Source: an uncultured Eubacteriales bacterium
GTDB lineage: Bacteria; Bacillota; Clostridia; Lachnospirales; Lachnospiraceae
Length of the DNA: 41,761 bases
Direction: 5' to 3'
Assembly (NCBI GenBank): GCA_949286525.1
Contig: CASECT010000031.1
Span: forward strand, 1-41,761
Shown here in pieces: positions 33,537-41,761 of the stretch. Numbering within the stretch: the stretch's first letter is position 1; each line of letters starts with the position of its first letter. A program made the position numbers and the translations under genes. Below the pieces are notes generated by a model, which ran no database searches, was not told the origin of the DNA, and worked only from the letters and a program-made list of their open reading frames with translations.

Positions 33537-35981
33537 TTACTGTGTCCGAAGCTCCGCTCCCATCTTTTTGCCAAGCTTCTTCATTACCTGGTTGGCAGCG
33601 TTCTCGATCTCCTGGGATGTCAGCGTTTTCTCCGCCGATCCGATAGTCAGACGGATCGTCACGGACTTTTTGCCCTGGGGAATCTGTTTGCCCCGGTACT
33701 CGTCCACAAAAGCCGCGTCCTTCAGCAGCGCGCTGGCCTTCTTCTTACCCATGATCGCCTCATAGATATCGCTCCAGGCCGCGTCAGAGTCGAAGAGCAT
33801 GGAAATATCGAAATCCGTCTCCGGATACTCGGCCAGGTGGGCAAACTTGTTGGTTCTGGAGATCAGCGGCACAAGCTTTGTGGCATCCAGCTCAAAAATC
33901 ATAACCGAGAGATTCTTGATGCCGCATTCCATGGAAACTTTCTTTGCCAGAAGTCCCATGTCGCCGATCTTCACATCCCCGAGGCAGAGGTTCAGCCACA
34001 CCACATTGTCCGCCCATACCGGCTTCTCCTCCTTCCGGAACTCATAAGCCTCCATCTGGGTATATCGGGGCATGTACTCCAGAACGCCCTTGGCCTCCCG
34101 GAAGAGCTCATTGATGCTCCTGGTTCCGCTGGCGAAGGCCCCGGCGATATGTCTGCGCTGCTCAGGCAAGAGCTCCGTCTCGTCGTAGGGCGAGCTATAA
34201 TTTCTGTCAAAAAATACCTGCGCCTCCTCAAAAATGGAGAAATCGTTGAAGTAGCGTTCGTTCTTTACCACCGCCTCGCAGATGTTCGGGAGCAGGGAGG
34301 ATCGGATGAAGCTTTGATCCGGCGCCGGCGGCGTGGAGAGCCTCAGCATTCCTTCCGTGCTCTGCAAAACCGCATTCACATACACATCGTTCATCCAGGG
34401 ATAGGTATAGATCTCCTGCATGCCGCAGCGAATCGCCAGATACTCCTTGATACCCCGGATCAGGCTCTTGTCCTTCTGATTGATAGCTCCGGCAAAGGAC
34501 GTGGTAAAGGATGTGGCATCAAAATGGTCGTATCCGTACATTCTGGCCACTTCCTCCATCACGTCGTCCTTGATGGAGATATCGCCGGTGGAACGCCAGG
34601 TGGGCGCGGTCACATGCATATTGTCGCCACTGATCGCCACCTCAAATCCAAGACGTCCCAGGCATCCCTGAATCTCATCCTCTGTCAGATGCTTTCCTAG
34701 CCTCTTTTCCAGCCAGGTCAGACTCACGTCAATCTGAGCCTTCTCCAGCTTTTTCACATACTGATCGCAGTATCCGGTCACTTTCAGTTCCGGGTACAGC
34801 TCCTTAAAGTATTTCATGGAAAGAGCCAGCGCCTGGTCGCACCGCTCGGGATCAATGGCCTTCTCATACCGGGAGGAAGCCTCTGTACGGGTGTCGTAAC
34901 GCAGCGCGGTCCTGCGGATGCCGGCCGCCTCAAAGTTGGCCACCTCCAGAATGACCCGCCGTGTCTTCGGCAGAATGGAATCTTTCGCTCCGCCCATGAC
35001 GCCCGCCAGGGCCACCGGTCCCTCGGAGTCCGTGATAACCAGATCATCCGGGCACAGGGAAAGTTCCTTGTCGTTTAGGAGCACCAGCTTCTCCCTCTCC
35101 GCGGCGTGTCTTACCACGATATGGTCCGTGATATTGTCCGCGTCAAAGGCGTGGGTGGGATTTCCCGTGGCGAGCATCACATAATTCGTGATATCCACCA
35201 GCGCGTTAATGGGGCGCATGCCAGCCTTCCAGATCCGGCTCTGCATCTTGTAGGGCGACGGTTTTACCCCTACACCGGACATCTCCACACCGATATATCT
35301 TGCGCAGCGATCCGGATCCAGAATCTCCACATGGAAATCAGACTGCACGTCCGTCTCGAAGAGCTCGATCTCCTTCAGCCGGAGATTGTACAGAGCCGCA
35401 ATCTCACGGGCGATTCCATAGTGTCCCCACAGATCCGGGCGGTTTGTCATGGACTTGTTGTCGATCTCCAACAGGACATCGTTCATGTCCAGCGCATCCG
35501 CGAGAGACGTACCTGCAGGCACATCGAAAGCGGACAGGTCGAGAATTTCCGCCTCCCGCTCAGCCGGGAACAGATCTCCCAGCCCGATCTCGTCGGAAGC
35601 ACAGATCATGCCGTAGGACTCCACGCCGCGAAGCTTGGAATTCTTGATGATTACCGGCTCTCCCTCTCCGTGCCAGCGCACCACCGCACCGGGGCAGGAG
35701 ACAGCCACGCGCATCCCCTCCTCCAGGTTGATGCCTCCACAGACAATGTCCTTGATCTGTCCGTCTCCGACGTCCACTTTGCACACTCTCAGTTTATCCG
35801 CATTGGGATGGGCCTCGATTTTCTCGATCACGCCCACTATCATATTGTCGAAACGGCGAGCCAGATCCTCCACATCTTCCACTTCCACCGTGGACATAGT
35901 CAGATCATATGCCAGCTGCTTTAAGTCCATGTCCTCCGGGATATTTACAAAATCCTTTATCCAAGATAACGATAATTTCAT
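33537..35981 (-). CDS. pheT: Phenylalanyl-tRNA synthetase beta subunit
   Basis: This 814-residue subunit of the heterotetrameric class II synthetase has the EMAP-like tRNA-binding domain (about 40-155, with [11 protein letters not shown]), the B3/B4 editing domain (about 210-400), B5, the catalytic-like core ([15 protein letters not shown]) and the C-terminal FDX-ACB anticodon-binding domain ([20 protein letters not shown] onward). Length is normal. It follows pheS by 12 bp with ribosome site GGAGAGG, so the two are cotranscribed under the Phe T-box. Confidence 0.97.
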   Translation of the reverse strand: MKLSLSWIKDFVNIPEDMDLKQLAYDLTMSTVEVEDVEDLARRFDNMIVGVIEKIEAHPNADKLRVCKVDVGDGQIKDIVCGGINLEEGMRVAVSCPGAVVRWHGEGEPVIIKNSKLRGVESYGMICASDEIGLGDLFPAEREAEILDLSAFDVPAGTSLADALDMNDVLLEIDNKSMTNRPDLWGHYGIAREIAALYNLRLKEIELFETDVQSDFHVEILDPDRCARYIGVEMSGVGVKPSPYKMQSRIWKAGMRPINALVDITNYVMLATGNPTHAFDADNITDHIVVRHAAEREKLVLLNDKELSLCPDDLVITDSEGPVALAGVMGGAKDSILPKTRRVILEVANFEAAGIRRTALRYDTRTEASSRYEKAIDPERCDQALALSMKYFKELYPELKVTGYCDQYVKKLEKAQIDVSLTWLEKRLGKHLTEDEIQGCLGRLGFEVAISGDNMHVTAPTWRSTGDISIKDDVMEEVARMYGYDHFDATSFTTSFAGAINQKDKSLIRGIKEYLAIRCGMQEIYTYPWMNDVYVNAVLQSTEGMLRLSTPPAPDQSFIRSSLLPNICEAVVKNERYFNDFSIFEEAQVFFDRNYSSPYDETELLPEQRRHIAGAFASGTRSINELFREAKGVLEYMPRYTQMEAYEFRKEEKPVWADNVVWLNLCLGDVKIGDMGLLAKKVSMECGIKNLSVMIFELDATKLVPLISRTNKFAHLAEYPETDFDISMLFDSDAAWSDIYEAIMGKKKASALLKDAAFVDEYRGKQIPQGKKSVTIRLTIGSAEKTLTSQEIENAANQVMKKLGKKMGAELRTQ

Positions 35982-35993
35982 CTTTTTCCTCTC

Positions 35994-37031
35994 CTATCTG
36001 AACTGTTTCAGGAATCTCAGGTCGCCGCTGTGGAACAGCCTTACGTCATCCACACCGTACCGCATCATAACCAGCCGGTCCAGGCCGATATTGACATAGA
36101 AACCGGTATACTCATCCGGGTCCAGTCCCGCCGCCCGCAGCACGTTAGGATGGGGGGATCCTCCCGGCATGACTTCGATCCAGCCCACATGCTTGCAGAC
36201 GCTGCAGCCCTTGCCGCCGCAGACCTGGCACTGCATATCGATCTCAAAGCCCGGCTCCACAAAGGGGAAGAAGCCGGAGCGCATCCTTACCGGCACATCG
36301 GTACCGAAGACTTTGCTTAAGATACTCTTTATCATCACTTTTCCGGAAGTGAAGGTAATGTCCTTGTCCACAATCAGCGCCTCGTACTGAAAGAAGGCTC
36401 TCTCGTGATGGGAGTCCGTGGTCTCGTTCCGGTAAACCCGTCCCGGATACACGAAACGGTAGGGGGGCTTGTGGGTCTGCATGTAGCGTACACTCCCGCC
36501 GGTTAAGTGGGGACGGAGGCAGAGTTTCTCGTTAGTGTTCCCGCTGTCATGCCCGGCAATCCAGTAGGTATCCATACTCTCCCTGGCGGGATGGTTCGGC
36601 GGGAAATTCAATTTGTCGAAGGCGTACATTTCACTGGTAATCTCGTCCTCCTCAAAGATCTCAAATCCCATGGACCGGAACGCGTCGTTCAGATCATAGC
36701 ACATCTGGGTAATGGGATGAAGACCGCCGCCGGAGGGCATGATGCCCGGAACGGAACAGTCAAAATCCGGGGACACCTCAGAGGCCTTCAGTTTCAGCTC
36801 CAGCCGCTTCTCATCGATCAGCTCTGTGATCTGCTTCTTTGCCTGGTTTAACAGTTTTCCCATCTCCGGGCGGAGCTTTGCGTCCAGTTTCGGCATCTCC
36901 TTCATCAGAAGCGTCAGAGAGCCCTGCTTTCCCACATAAGCGGTCTTCAGATTCTGCAGTTCCTTCTCGCTCGTCGCCTCAGAAAGTTTTGTCTTTGCTT
37001 CTGATACAACGCGATTGATTTCGTCTTTCAC
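35994..37031 (-). CDS. pheS: Phenylalanyl-tRNA synthetase alpha subunit
   Basis: This 345-residue catalytic subunit makes Phe-tRNA with PheT. An N-terminal coiled coil (about 1-90) is followed by the class II core with MPSGGGLHPITQM, RVYRNETTDSHHERAFFQYEAL (motif 2 region), FPFVEPGFEID and the motif 3 region GFYVNIGLDRLVMMRYG. An inserted Cys cluster CQVCGGKGCSVC looks like a zinc site, as in many clostridial PheS proteins. The start is a GTG at 37031 with GGAG 7 nt upstream. An unusually long, hairpin-rich leader of about 400 nt, including a T-box, precedes it. Confidence 0.97.
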   Translation of the reverse strand: MKDEINRVVSEAKTKLSEATSEKELQNLKTAYVGKQGSLTLLMKEMPKLDAKLRPEMGKLLNQAKKQITELIDEKRLELKLKASEVSPDFDCSVPGIMPSGGGLHPITQMCYDLNDAFRSMGFEIFEEDEITSEMYAFDKLNFPPNHPARESMDTYWIAGHDSGNTNEKLCLRPHLTGGSVRYMQTHKPPYRFVYPGRVYRNETTDSHHERAFFQYEALIVDKDITFTSGKVMIKSILSKVFGTDVPVRMRSGFFPFVEPGFEIDMQCQVCGGKGCSVCKHVGWIEVMPGGSPHPNVLRAAGLDPDEYTGFYVNIGLDRLVMMRYGVDDVRLFHSGDLRFLKQFR

Positions 37032-37049
37032 AATGATTCTCCTTTCCTG

Positions 37050-37188
37050 TAAACAAAGAGTTCCGCAAGCGGAGCTCTCGCGCTGAGCGCGGTCGCTTTA
37101 GCGACATATTTCTGCTTCGCGCGAGTGCGCATTCTGCGGAGCTTTTTTATTTCATAGGAACTGTGTTGCTATGAAATAAAAAGCTCCG
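37050..37188. repeat. Hairpin-rich palindromic element in the pheS leader
   Basis: Between the T-box terminator and pheS lie several inverted repeats. A 19-20-bp pair GGAGCTTTTTTATTTCATAG / CTATGAAATAAAAAGCTCC (37138-37157 and 37169-37187, one-base bulge, 11-nt loop) reuses the 3' arm of the T-box terminator. Next to it are CTCGCGC/GCGCGAG (outer pair near 37077 and 37124), GCGC-TGA-GCGC, GTCGC-TTTA-GCGAC (about 37092-37105) and GAGTTCCGC/GCGGAGCTC (about 37059-37078). No coding frame fits. It resembles a dispersed REP-like element, but only one copy is seen in this window. Confidence 0.75.
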
Positions 37189-37440
37189 TCCCTCCAAAAA
37201 AAGGGACGAAGCTGTATTCCGTGGTACCACCCTGCTTCCCGGCTTCTGCCGGGCACTCAAGCTGCGTAACGTGCAGAAAACGTCATCCCCTACTTTTTAT
37301 CCGATGAATGTTCGGGAATGCTGCTCCGATGGGAAATTCACATTTCTGTCTGAACCCGAAGGGGCTTCCAGCCGATGGCCCCTCTTCTCTGTGGGAAAAC
37401 AGGATGCTACTGACATCTTCCTCGCATTTGCGTATTACCT
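37178..37440 (-). ncRNA. Phe-specific T-box leader with terminator
   Basis: The minus strand contains the T-box sequence AGGGTGGTACCACG (37233-37220), which pairs with uncharged tRNA. Stem I carries the AGUA/GAA loop-E elements and a likely UUC (Phe) specifier at 37335-37333; shifting by one gives UUU, also Phe. The terminator AGCTTCGTCCCT / AGGGACGGAGCT (37213-37202 and 37193-37182) is followed by TTTTT. Uncharged tRNA-Phe should open the terminator and raise pheST expression. Confidence 0.93.
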
Positions 37441-37444
37441 GTTT

Positions 37445-37472
37445 ATGATATCACAGAATCCTTCAAAGTCAA
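37445..37472 (-). promoter_or_regulatory. pheST promoter embedded in the yihY stop codon
   Basis: TTGACT (37472-37467), 16 bp, TATCAT (37450-37445) on the minus strand. The TGA stop of the upstream yihY-like gene (37471-37469) lies inside the -35 hexamer. Confidence 0.65.
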
Positions 37473-38395
37473 GCACTTTCCCCCCGTTTTCCTGTGCTTT
37501 TCGCCCGGTTCCGTGAACTGTTTTCCCGGCAGTTTTCTTTTTTCACAGAGGAACGGCGCCAAAACAGAATCCGTCCTGTCAGCTCCCCGAAGAAAAGATT
37601 CGCCTCCGCGCACACCAGAAAAATATACATGCACACATACAGCCACAGCATCAGAAGCGCCACCGTGGTCATGCTTCCGTACATACTGAAACCCTGAAAA
37701 TCATTTACATAGACAGAAAGCAGGAAGGAAAAGACATACCAGGACAAAGCGCAGGCTACGCCTCCCGGAAATTGGCGAAGAAACGTCAGCTTCCGGTTTG
37801 GCAGCGCTGCGAAAAGAATGGTAAAGAAAACGCACAGAAGACAGAAAATTATAATTCCCCGGAACAGCGGCTGCACCCGAACGATAAAGGAAAAGATTCC
37901 CCCGTTCTCCGGCAGCATCCGGTACAGAGCATCGGAAAAAACAAAAAAGGTAAGCACTGTCAGCAGAGCCAGCACGAACACCAGAGTATAAATCACGGAC
38001 CAGAAGCGAATGACGAGCCAGCTTCTCGTCTCGTACATGCCATTGACCGCATTGAGTCCCGCCGTGAGGTACTGAATCGCTTTGCCCGCCGCCCACACCG
38101 CCAGAAAGGCCGTGACGGACAGGACCCCCGGCCTTCTGTCATAAACCTCATCCAGCACATGGATAAAAAAAGGCTCCACATAATCCGGCATGGAAGCCGC
38201 CGCCGTCTCGATCACGTACGCGCGGCTCACAGGGGTGTACGGAAGCAGGGATGAAAAAAAGATCAGAAACGGGATAGAGGACAACAGGATAAAAAAGGCT
38301 GCCTGAGCCGCAAAGGCACCCACATTGTCCATTCTGCACTTCCTCACAAAATTTCGAATATTCTTCCAGGCCAGTCTTCCCATCGTCGTCCGCAT
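37469..38395 (-). CDS. YihY/BrkB-family inner membrane protein
   Basis: This 308-residue protein has six predicted membrane helices and matches the YihY/virulence factor BrkB family (formerly misnamed RNase BN). Landmarks are AAFFILLSSIPFLIFF in helix 1, RPGVLSVTAFLAVWAAGKA in the middle and YGSMTTVALLMLWLYVCMYIF late in the protein. The C-terminus is basic. Function in Firmicutes is unknown. It begins 6 bp after the SpoIID-like gene and is probably cotranscribed with it. The ATG at 38395 abuts GGGAG; a second ATG at 38383 has more suitable spacing. Confidence 0.9.
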   Translation of the reverse strand: MRTTMGRLAWKNIRNFVRKCRMDNVGAFAAQAAFFILLSSIPFLIFFSSLLPYTPVSRAYVIETAAASMPDYVEPFFIHVLDEVYDRRPGVLSVTAFLAVWAAGKAIQYLTAGLNAVNGMYETRSWLVIRFWSVIYTLVFVLALLTVLTFFVFSDALYRMLPENGGIFSFIVRVQPLFRGIIIFCLLCVFFTILFAALPNRKLTFLRQFPGGVACALSWYVFSFLLSVYVNDFQGFSMYGSMTTVALLMLWLYVCMYIFLVCAEANLFFGELTGRILFWRRSSVKKENCRENSSRNRAKSTGKRGESA

Positions 38396-38401
38396 CTCCC
38401 G

Positions 38402-39925
38402 TCACTGGAACAGCTGAGCGATATCCACATTCTGGTAAAAGAAGTGAAGAATATCCTGATACTCCCACCCTTCCGCCGCCAGCGCCTTCGCGCCGTTCTG
38501 GCTCATGCCGGCTCCGTGGCCGCATCCGCCGCCCCGCAGAATCCACTGGCCGTCCTGTACATCCAGCACAAAAGCCGCGCTGTAGAGACGGTCAAGTCCC
38601 GTGACAATCTCTCCGTTCTGAAGCTGTACCGAGGTCTGGGCAGCTCCGAGGATATCCCGGATATGCAGTTCCCCCGTGACGTCTACCGTCCCGCAGGCAA
38701 ATTCCAGACGTGCCTCCTCGATTACCCCTCCGGCATTTCGTCTGGCAACCTGAAAATTTTTCAGTTCCCCAAAGGCCTCCGCCGCTGTCGCAATCTCTGT
38801 ATCACTTATTCTTCTCTTCAGATCGTCGGAATATACCACATCCTCCCCGTCTTTTTTCTTCAGATTCACAATAGCATCAACTATATTTGTTGTCCTGTTT
38901 GCCACGTCGATTACCGCCACCCAGCGGAAATAACGTTCATCCCGCTCAAAGGCATGTTCATCCCATCCCCGGATATAGCTGTCGAAATCTGCCGGCGCAT
39001 CCCCTGATCCCACATATACAGACTGGAATACATTTTCATCCGCGCCGAAAATACTGCCTGACTGGGAAAATCCGCAGGATGTGGAATAGTAAAGAGCATC
39101 TACAATCTGTCCCTGACTCATCAGTACCTGCCCGGATGTTTCCCGTACTGCCTGGGCGCTCAAATCCCCTGAAGCCTCATGGTTATACACCTGAAAAGAA
39201 ACCGTATCGTCCAGATGGGCGTGAAATTGCGGATAATGTTCCTGCCCGGTCTGAGCGTAGAGATAACTTCTGGCACAGACTGCCTGGGCTTTCAGTGCTT
39301 CCAGTCCGTAGCTCTCCGGCATCTCGCTCGGCAGCACGCACGCCAGATAATCCTCCGTGGACACTTCATTAACCAGGGCATATCCGTTTGCGTCCTGCCA
39401 GACTTCCAGCGTCCCCCGGTAACCGGGCTGCTGCCGGGCTCCGGTCTCGTCCACCAGATAAAGACATCCGCCTTCCGCAGGAGTAACCACAGTAGTTCCG
39501 GTAAAAGAGACCAGGTTTTCCGCCCCGAAGGAGACGACTTCATTCGGTCCCAAGGTCCACTGCTTCGTCCCGTCATCCAGAATACAGCCGGCATCTCCCG
39601 CGATTCGGACACTTCCCCGATAGGTATCGGTATCGTTTTCCAACAGCAGCACTCTTACCGCCTCCATGGGTTCCGGAACAGAAGCTTCTGCCTCCTCCCC
39701 AGTCTGCCCCGCCGTCTGCTGTCGGAGAAACTCTGAAAGCCGCGCCTGTATCTCCCTGAGATTTCCCATCCTCCACTGCATATAGAGAATACTTCCGATC
39801 AGCCCCATGCACAGCAGTATATAAAAGCAGACGAGCCCTCGCCTTCCGCGGCTGCTCCCGCTCCTTTTCCCGAAATGTCGTATGTATTTTCTATAATTGT
39901 GCCCATACCTTCTTTGCCGTGCCAA
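38402..39925 (-). CDS. SpoIID/LytB-domain protein
   Basis: This 507-residue protein has a basic N-terminus, one membrane helix (about 30-50) and an extracytoplasmic SpoIID domain. Conserved segments are LPSEMPESYGLEALKAQAVCARSYLYA (residues about 197-223), including the catalytic-type Glu of PSEMP, then YYSTSCGFS and the C-terminal GGGCGHGAGMSQNGAKALA. SpoIID-type enzymes are lytic transglycosylases that thin septal peptidoglycan during engulfment; the LytB subgroup modifies vegetative amidases. This member is longer than B. subtilis SpoIID (about 340), with a roughly 100-residue N-terminal beta-rich insert. The TTG at 39925 has AGGAG 8 nt upstream. Whether it is SpoIID itself or a paralogue is open. 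Confidence 0.88.
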   Translation of the reverse strand: MARQRRYGHNYRKYIRHFGKRSGSSRGRRGLVCFYILLCMGLIGSILYMQWRMGNLREIQARLSEFLRQQTAGQTGEEAEASVPEPMEAVRVLLLENDTDTYRGSVRIAGDAGCILDDGTKQWTLGPNEVVSFGAENLVSFTGTTVVTPAEGGCLYLVDETGARQQPGYRGTLEVWQDANGYALVNEVSTEDYLACVLPSEMPESYGLEALKAQAVCARSYLYAQTGQEHYPQFHAHLDDTVSFQVYNHEASGDLSAQAVRETSGQVLMSQGQIVDALYYSTSCGFSQSGSIFGADENVFQSVYVGSGDAPADFDSYIRGWDEHAFERDERYFRWVAVIDVANRTTNIVDAIVNLKKKDGEDVVYSDDLKRRISDTEIATAAEAFGELKNFQVARRNAGGVIEEARLEFACGTVDVTGELHIRDILGAAQTSVQLQNGEIVTGLDRLYSAAFVLDVQDGQWILRGGGCGHGAGMSQNGAKALAAEGWEYQDILHFFYQNVDIAQLFQ

Positions 39926-40000
39926 TACCTTTCTCCTTTTGTGCCTATCCTGTCTGCATTCATTCTATCTTATTTTCCCCGGGCGGAAAAGAGAACAAAA

Positions 40001-40024
40001 ATAAAAAAGGAAGCCGAAGCTTCC
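40001..40024 (-). terminator. Terminator of the structured RNA
   Basis: GGAAGC-TTCG-GCTTCC, a 6-bp stem with a stable UUCG tetraloop, followed by six T on the minus strand. Confidence 0.9.
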
Positions 40025-40287
40025 CTTTCCTCTTCTGTACTCCCTCCTCCGAAGAGGATTTCTCTTAAAAGTAAGAACCCAAAATGCCGGGCCTGTATTT
40101 TGACTCCTAGCAAAGCTAGGTGGGTAACCGCAACCTCTCTTCTGCCTTCCGCTGCGCAATGACGGCCTGACATCCAATCGGCAATAATAGGAATCCCGTT
40201 TAAAGTAAATGTAGGTTCAAAATCACAGGTTAAATCGAACATCCCAGGCTTTTACACTGTCGCGAAAGCCTTCCGCCTTCGTTCCAT
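40001..40287 (-). ncRNA. Stand-alone structured RNA of about 287 nt (6S RNA candidate)
   Basis: The minus strand has its own consensus promoter and a perfect terminator. In between are long-range nested stems: AAAAGCCTGGG (40253-40243) pairs with CCCGGCATTTT (40091-40081), and CCTGTGATTTTGA (40229-40217) with TCAAAATACAGG (40103-40092), with small bulges. Local hairpins are CCTAGC-TTT-GCTAGG (40120-40106) and TCCTC-TTCG-GAGGA (40058-40045). A 90-codon frame across it has no ribosome site and runs through the terminator, so it is not coding. A closing helix, an internal bubble and an inner arm suggest 6S RNA, but I cannot confirm the family. It ends about 75 nt before the SpoIID-like gene. Confidence 0.72.
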
Positions 40288-40293
40288 GAACAC

Positions 40294-40322
40294 ATTATAA
40301 TACATTCCCCATACTTCTTCAA
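40294..40322 (-). promoter_or_regulatory. Promoter of the structured RNA
   Basis: TTGAAG (40322-40317), a 17-bp spacer and a perfect TATAAT (40299-40294) on the minus strand. It is among the strongest promoter matches in the window and faces away from the citrate synthase gene. Confidence 0.75.
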
Positions 40323-40400
40323 GACAAAAAATAGGCTTCCAGAAACTGTCTGTCTCAGACCTCGGTCGCCGTTCTTTATAAAAAATTAAGTTTTTGTTCC

Positions 40401-40429
40401 TTGTACTAAAATCAAAACAATGCTATGAT
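40401..40429 (+). promoter_or_regulatory. Citrate synthase promoter
   Basis: TTGTAC (40401-40406), 17 bp, TATGAT (40424-40429), 27 bp before the start codon at 40456. Confidence 0.7.
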
Positions 40430-40455
40430 ATTAAATTAGAGAAGGAGGTATGCAT

Positions 40456-41761
40456 ATGGAAAATACAACTTTTAGCGAAGTCACCCCCCAACTTGTAAAA
40501 TTAGCAGAGCTTTCACGGGAATCCTCCTACATCGATCCCGAACTTTACACAAAATATGACGTAAAGCGCGGTCTTCGAGATCTGAACGGCAAAGGTGTCC
40601 TGGTCGGCATTACCGACATCTCCGAAGTCAACTCGAAGAAAATGGTTGATGGAAAGGAAATTCCCTGTGATGGCCAACTGTTCTACCGCGGTTATAACGT
40701 GCAGGAAATCATCAAAAAAATGCCAAAGGACAGCCACTTTGGTTTCGAGGAATGCACCTATCTGCTGCTGTTCGGCAAGCTTCCCAATCGCGAGGAACTC
40801 ACTGAGTTCTGTCAGCTTCTTGGCAGCTACCGGTCTCTGCCGCCGAATTTTGTGCGGGACATTATAATGAAAAAGCCCAGCAAAGATCTCATGAATACGC
40901 TGGCCCGCAGCGTATTGACGCTGTATTCCTACGATGACAACCCGGATGACACGTCCATCCCAAATGTTCTGCGGCAGTGCCTGCAGCTGATCAGCATGTT
41001 CCCTCTGCTGTCTGTCTATGGTTATCAGGCATTTCGCCACTACCATATGGGAGACAGTCTGATCATCCACTCTCCCAAGCCGGAGTATTCCACTGCAGAA
41101 AATATTCTTCACTGTCTGCGGGATGACACCAAATTCAGTCCTCTGGAAGCCAAGCTTCTGGATGTGGCTCTCGTATTACATATGGAACACGGCGGAGGAA
41201 ACAATTCTACCTTTGCCACCCATCTGGTATCTTCCTCCGGAACCGATACCTACTCTGTCATCGCCGCGGCTCTCGGATCTCTGAAGGGGCCCAAGCACGG
41301 CGGGGCTAACATCAAAGTGGTAAAGATGTTCAACGACATGAAGGAGACGCTGAACGACTGGACCGACGAGAAGGAAGTCGGCAATTATCTCCGGGCTCTG
41401 CTTCACAAGGAAGCCTTCGACAAGGCCGGCCTGATTTATGGTATGGGCCACGCCGTTTACTCCCTTTCGGACCCCCGTGCGGTTACTTTCCATTCCTTCG
41501 TGGAGGCGTTGGCCGAGGAAAAGGGATACCAGAAAGAATTCGCCCTCTACTCTCTGGTGGAGAGACTCGCTCCCCAGATCATCGCCGAGGAGCGCAAGAT
41601 TTACAAGGGCGTCAGCCCCAACGTAGACTTCTACAGCGGATTTGTATATCAGATGCTTGGTCTTCCCATGGAGCTCTACACGCCGATCTTCGCCATTGCG
41701 CGTATCGCCGGCTGGAGCGCACACCGCCTGGAGGAGATCTGCCAGAATGGAAAGATCATGC
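40456..41761 (+). CDS. Citrate/2-methylcitrate synthase (3' end beyond window)
   Basis: The frame opens at the ATG at 40456 and stays open for 435 codons to the right edge; the family is about 430-460 residues, so only a little is missing. It condenses acetyl-CoA (or propionyl-CoA) with oxaloacetate. Catalytic residues are present: His245 in LHMEHGGGNNS, His281 in KGPKHGGAN and Asp339 in SLSDPRA. The usual GHRVY motif reads GHAVY, with Ala replacing Arg. The ATG at 40450 is rejected, as it touches the AAGGAGG ribosome site; 40456 is 6 nt away. It is divergent from the structured RNA. Citrate versus methylcitrate specificity is not decided. Confidence 0.92.
   Translation, partial: MENTTFSEVTPQLVKLAELSRESSYIDPELYTKYDVKRGLRDLNGKGVLVGITDISEVNSKKMVDGKEIPCDGQLFYRGYNVQEIIKKMPKDSHFGFEECTYLLLFGKLPNREELTEFCQLLGSYRSLPPNFVRDIIMKKPSKDLMNTLARSVLTLYSYDDNPDDTSIPNVLRQCLQLISMFPLLSVYGYQAFRHYHMGDSLIIHSPKPEYSTAENILHCLRDDTKFSPLEAKLLDVALVLHMEHGGGNNSTFATHLVSSSGTDTYSVIAAALGSLKGPKHGGANIKVVKMFNDMKETLNDWTDEKEVGNYLRALLHKEAFDKAGLIYGMGHAVYSLSDPRAVTFHSFVEALAEEKGYQKEFALYSLVERLAPQIIAEERKIYKGVSPNVDFYSGFVYQMLGLPMELYTPIFAIARIAGWSAHRLEEICQNGKIM

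Noticed and set aside
39970-40242. Minus-strand 90-codon frame
   Set aside because: It lies over the structured RNA, lacks a ribosome site, and reads through the terminator hairpin.
40081-40254. SRP RNA as the identity of the structured RNA
   Set aside because: The plus strand has a GCTAGGTGGG-like Alu string and the minus strand has ATGTCAGG, but the two SRP hallmarks fall on opposite strands and the GGAAG/AGCAG loop is absent.
1-41761. CRISPR arrays, tRNA or rRNA genes, insertion sequences, prophage genes
   Set aside because: No regularly spaced repeats, cloverleaf genes, transposase or phage-type frames were recognised on either strand.

Overview
The window looks like a chromosomal segment of a spore-forming, moderately GC-rich Clostridia, most likely Lachnospiraceae. 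The evidence is the sporulation genes (sigG, sigE, spoIIGA, SpoVD/SpoVE/SpoIID-type proteins), the Phe T-box, the preQ1 riboswitch, a 2-hydroxyacyl-CoA dehydratase locus and the form of the division cluster. The family assignment is an inference from protein resemblance, not from a search. I see no tRNA, rRNA, IS element, prophage or CRISPR array.

Layout. (1) 1-5.2 kb is a carbohydrate region: a GH43 gene cut by the left edge with a divergent AraC regulator, then a GH3 gene with a divergent TetR regulator. (2) 5.2-10.2 kb is housekeeping: argS, a queuosine-precursor transporter (queT) behind a preQ1-I riboswitch, a beta-CASP RNA exonuclease, and sigG on the opposite strand with its own sigma-G-type promoter. 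(3) 10.2-13.3 kb is a third hydrolase/regulator pair (GH31 and AraC) lying between sigG and sigE. (4) 13.3-26.4 kb is the division/cell-wall (dcw) cluster, all on the minus strand: mraZ, rsmH, ftsL, two class B PBPs, mraY, murD, ftsW/spoVE, ftsQ, ftsZ, a strong terminator, then spoIIGA-sigE with a Spo0A-type promoter. (5) 26.5-33.5 kb holds lgt, a tandem DUF1540 protein, a two-gene 2-hydroxyacyl-CoA dehydratase system in which a dehydratase-like subunit is fused to the activator ATPase, a MATE exporter and queA. (6) 33.5-37.5 kb is pheST with a Phe T-box and a dense hairpin/inverted-repeat stretch in the leader. (7) 37.5-41.8 kb holds yihY, a SpoIID-like gene, a stand-alone structured RNA of about 287 nt with promoter and terminator, and a citrate synthase cut by the right edge.

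How it works together. The mraZ operon supplies septal and spore-cortex peptidoglycan synthesis and ends in ftsZ. At sporulation Spo0A should switch on spoIIGA-sigE, whose protease processes pro-sigma-E in the mother cell. SigG should act later in the forespore and amplify itself. Three sugar-hydrolase/regulator pairs are interleaved with these core genes and appear to have separated sigG from sigE.

The least explained elements are the structured RNA at 40001-40287 (possibly 6S RNA), the hairpin-rich pheS leader, the rearranged sigE/sigG locus, and the spoIIGA start region, which has no usable ATG.
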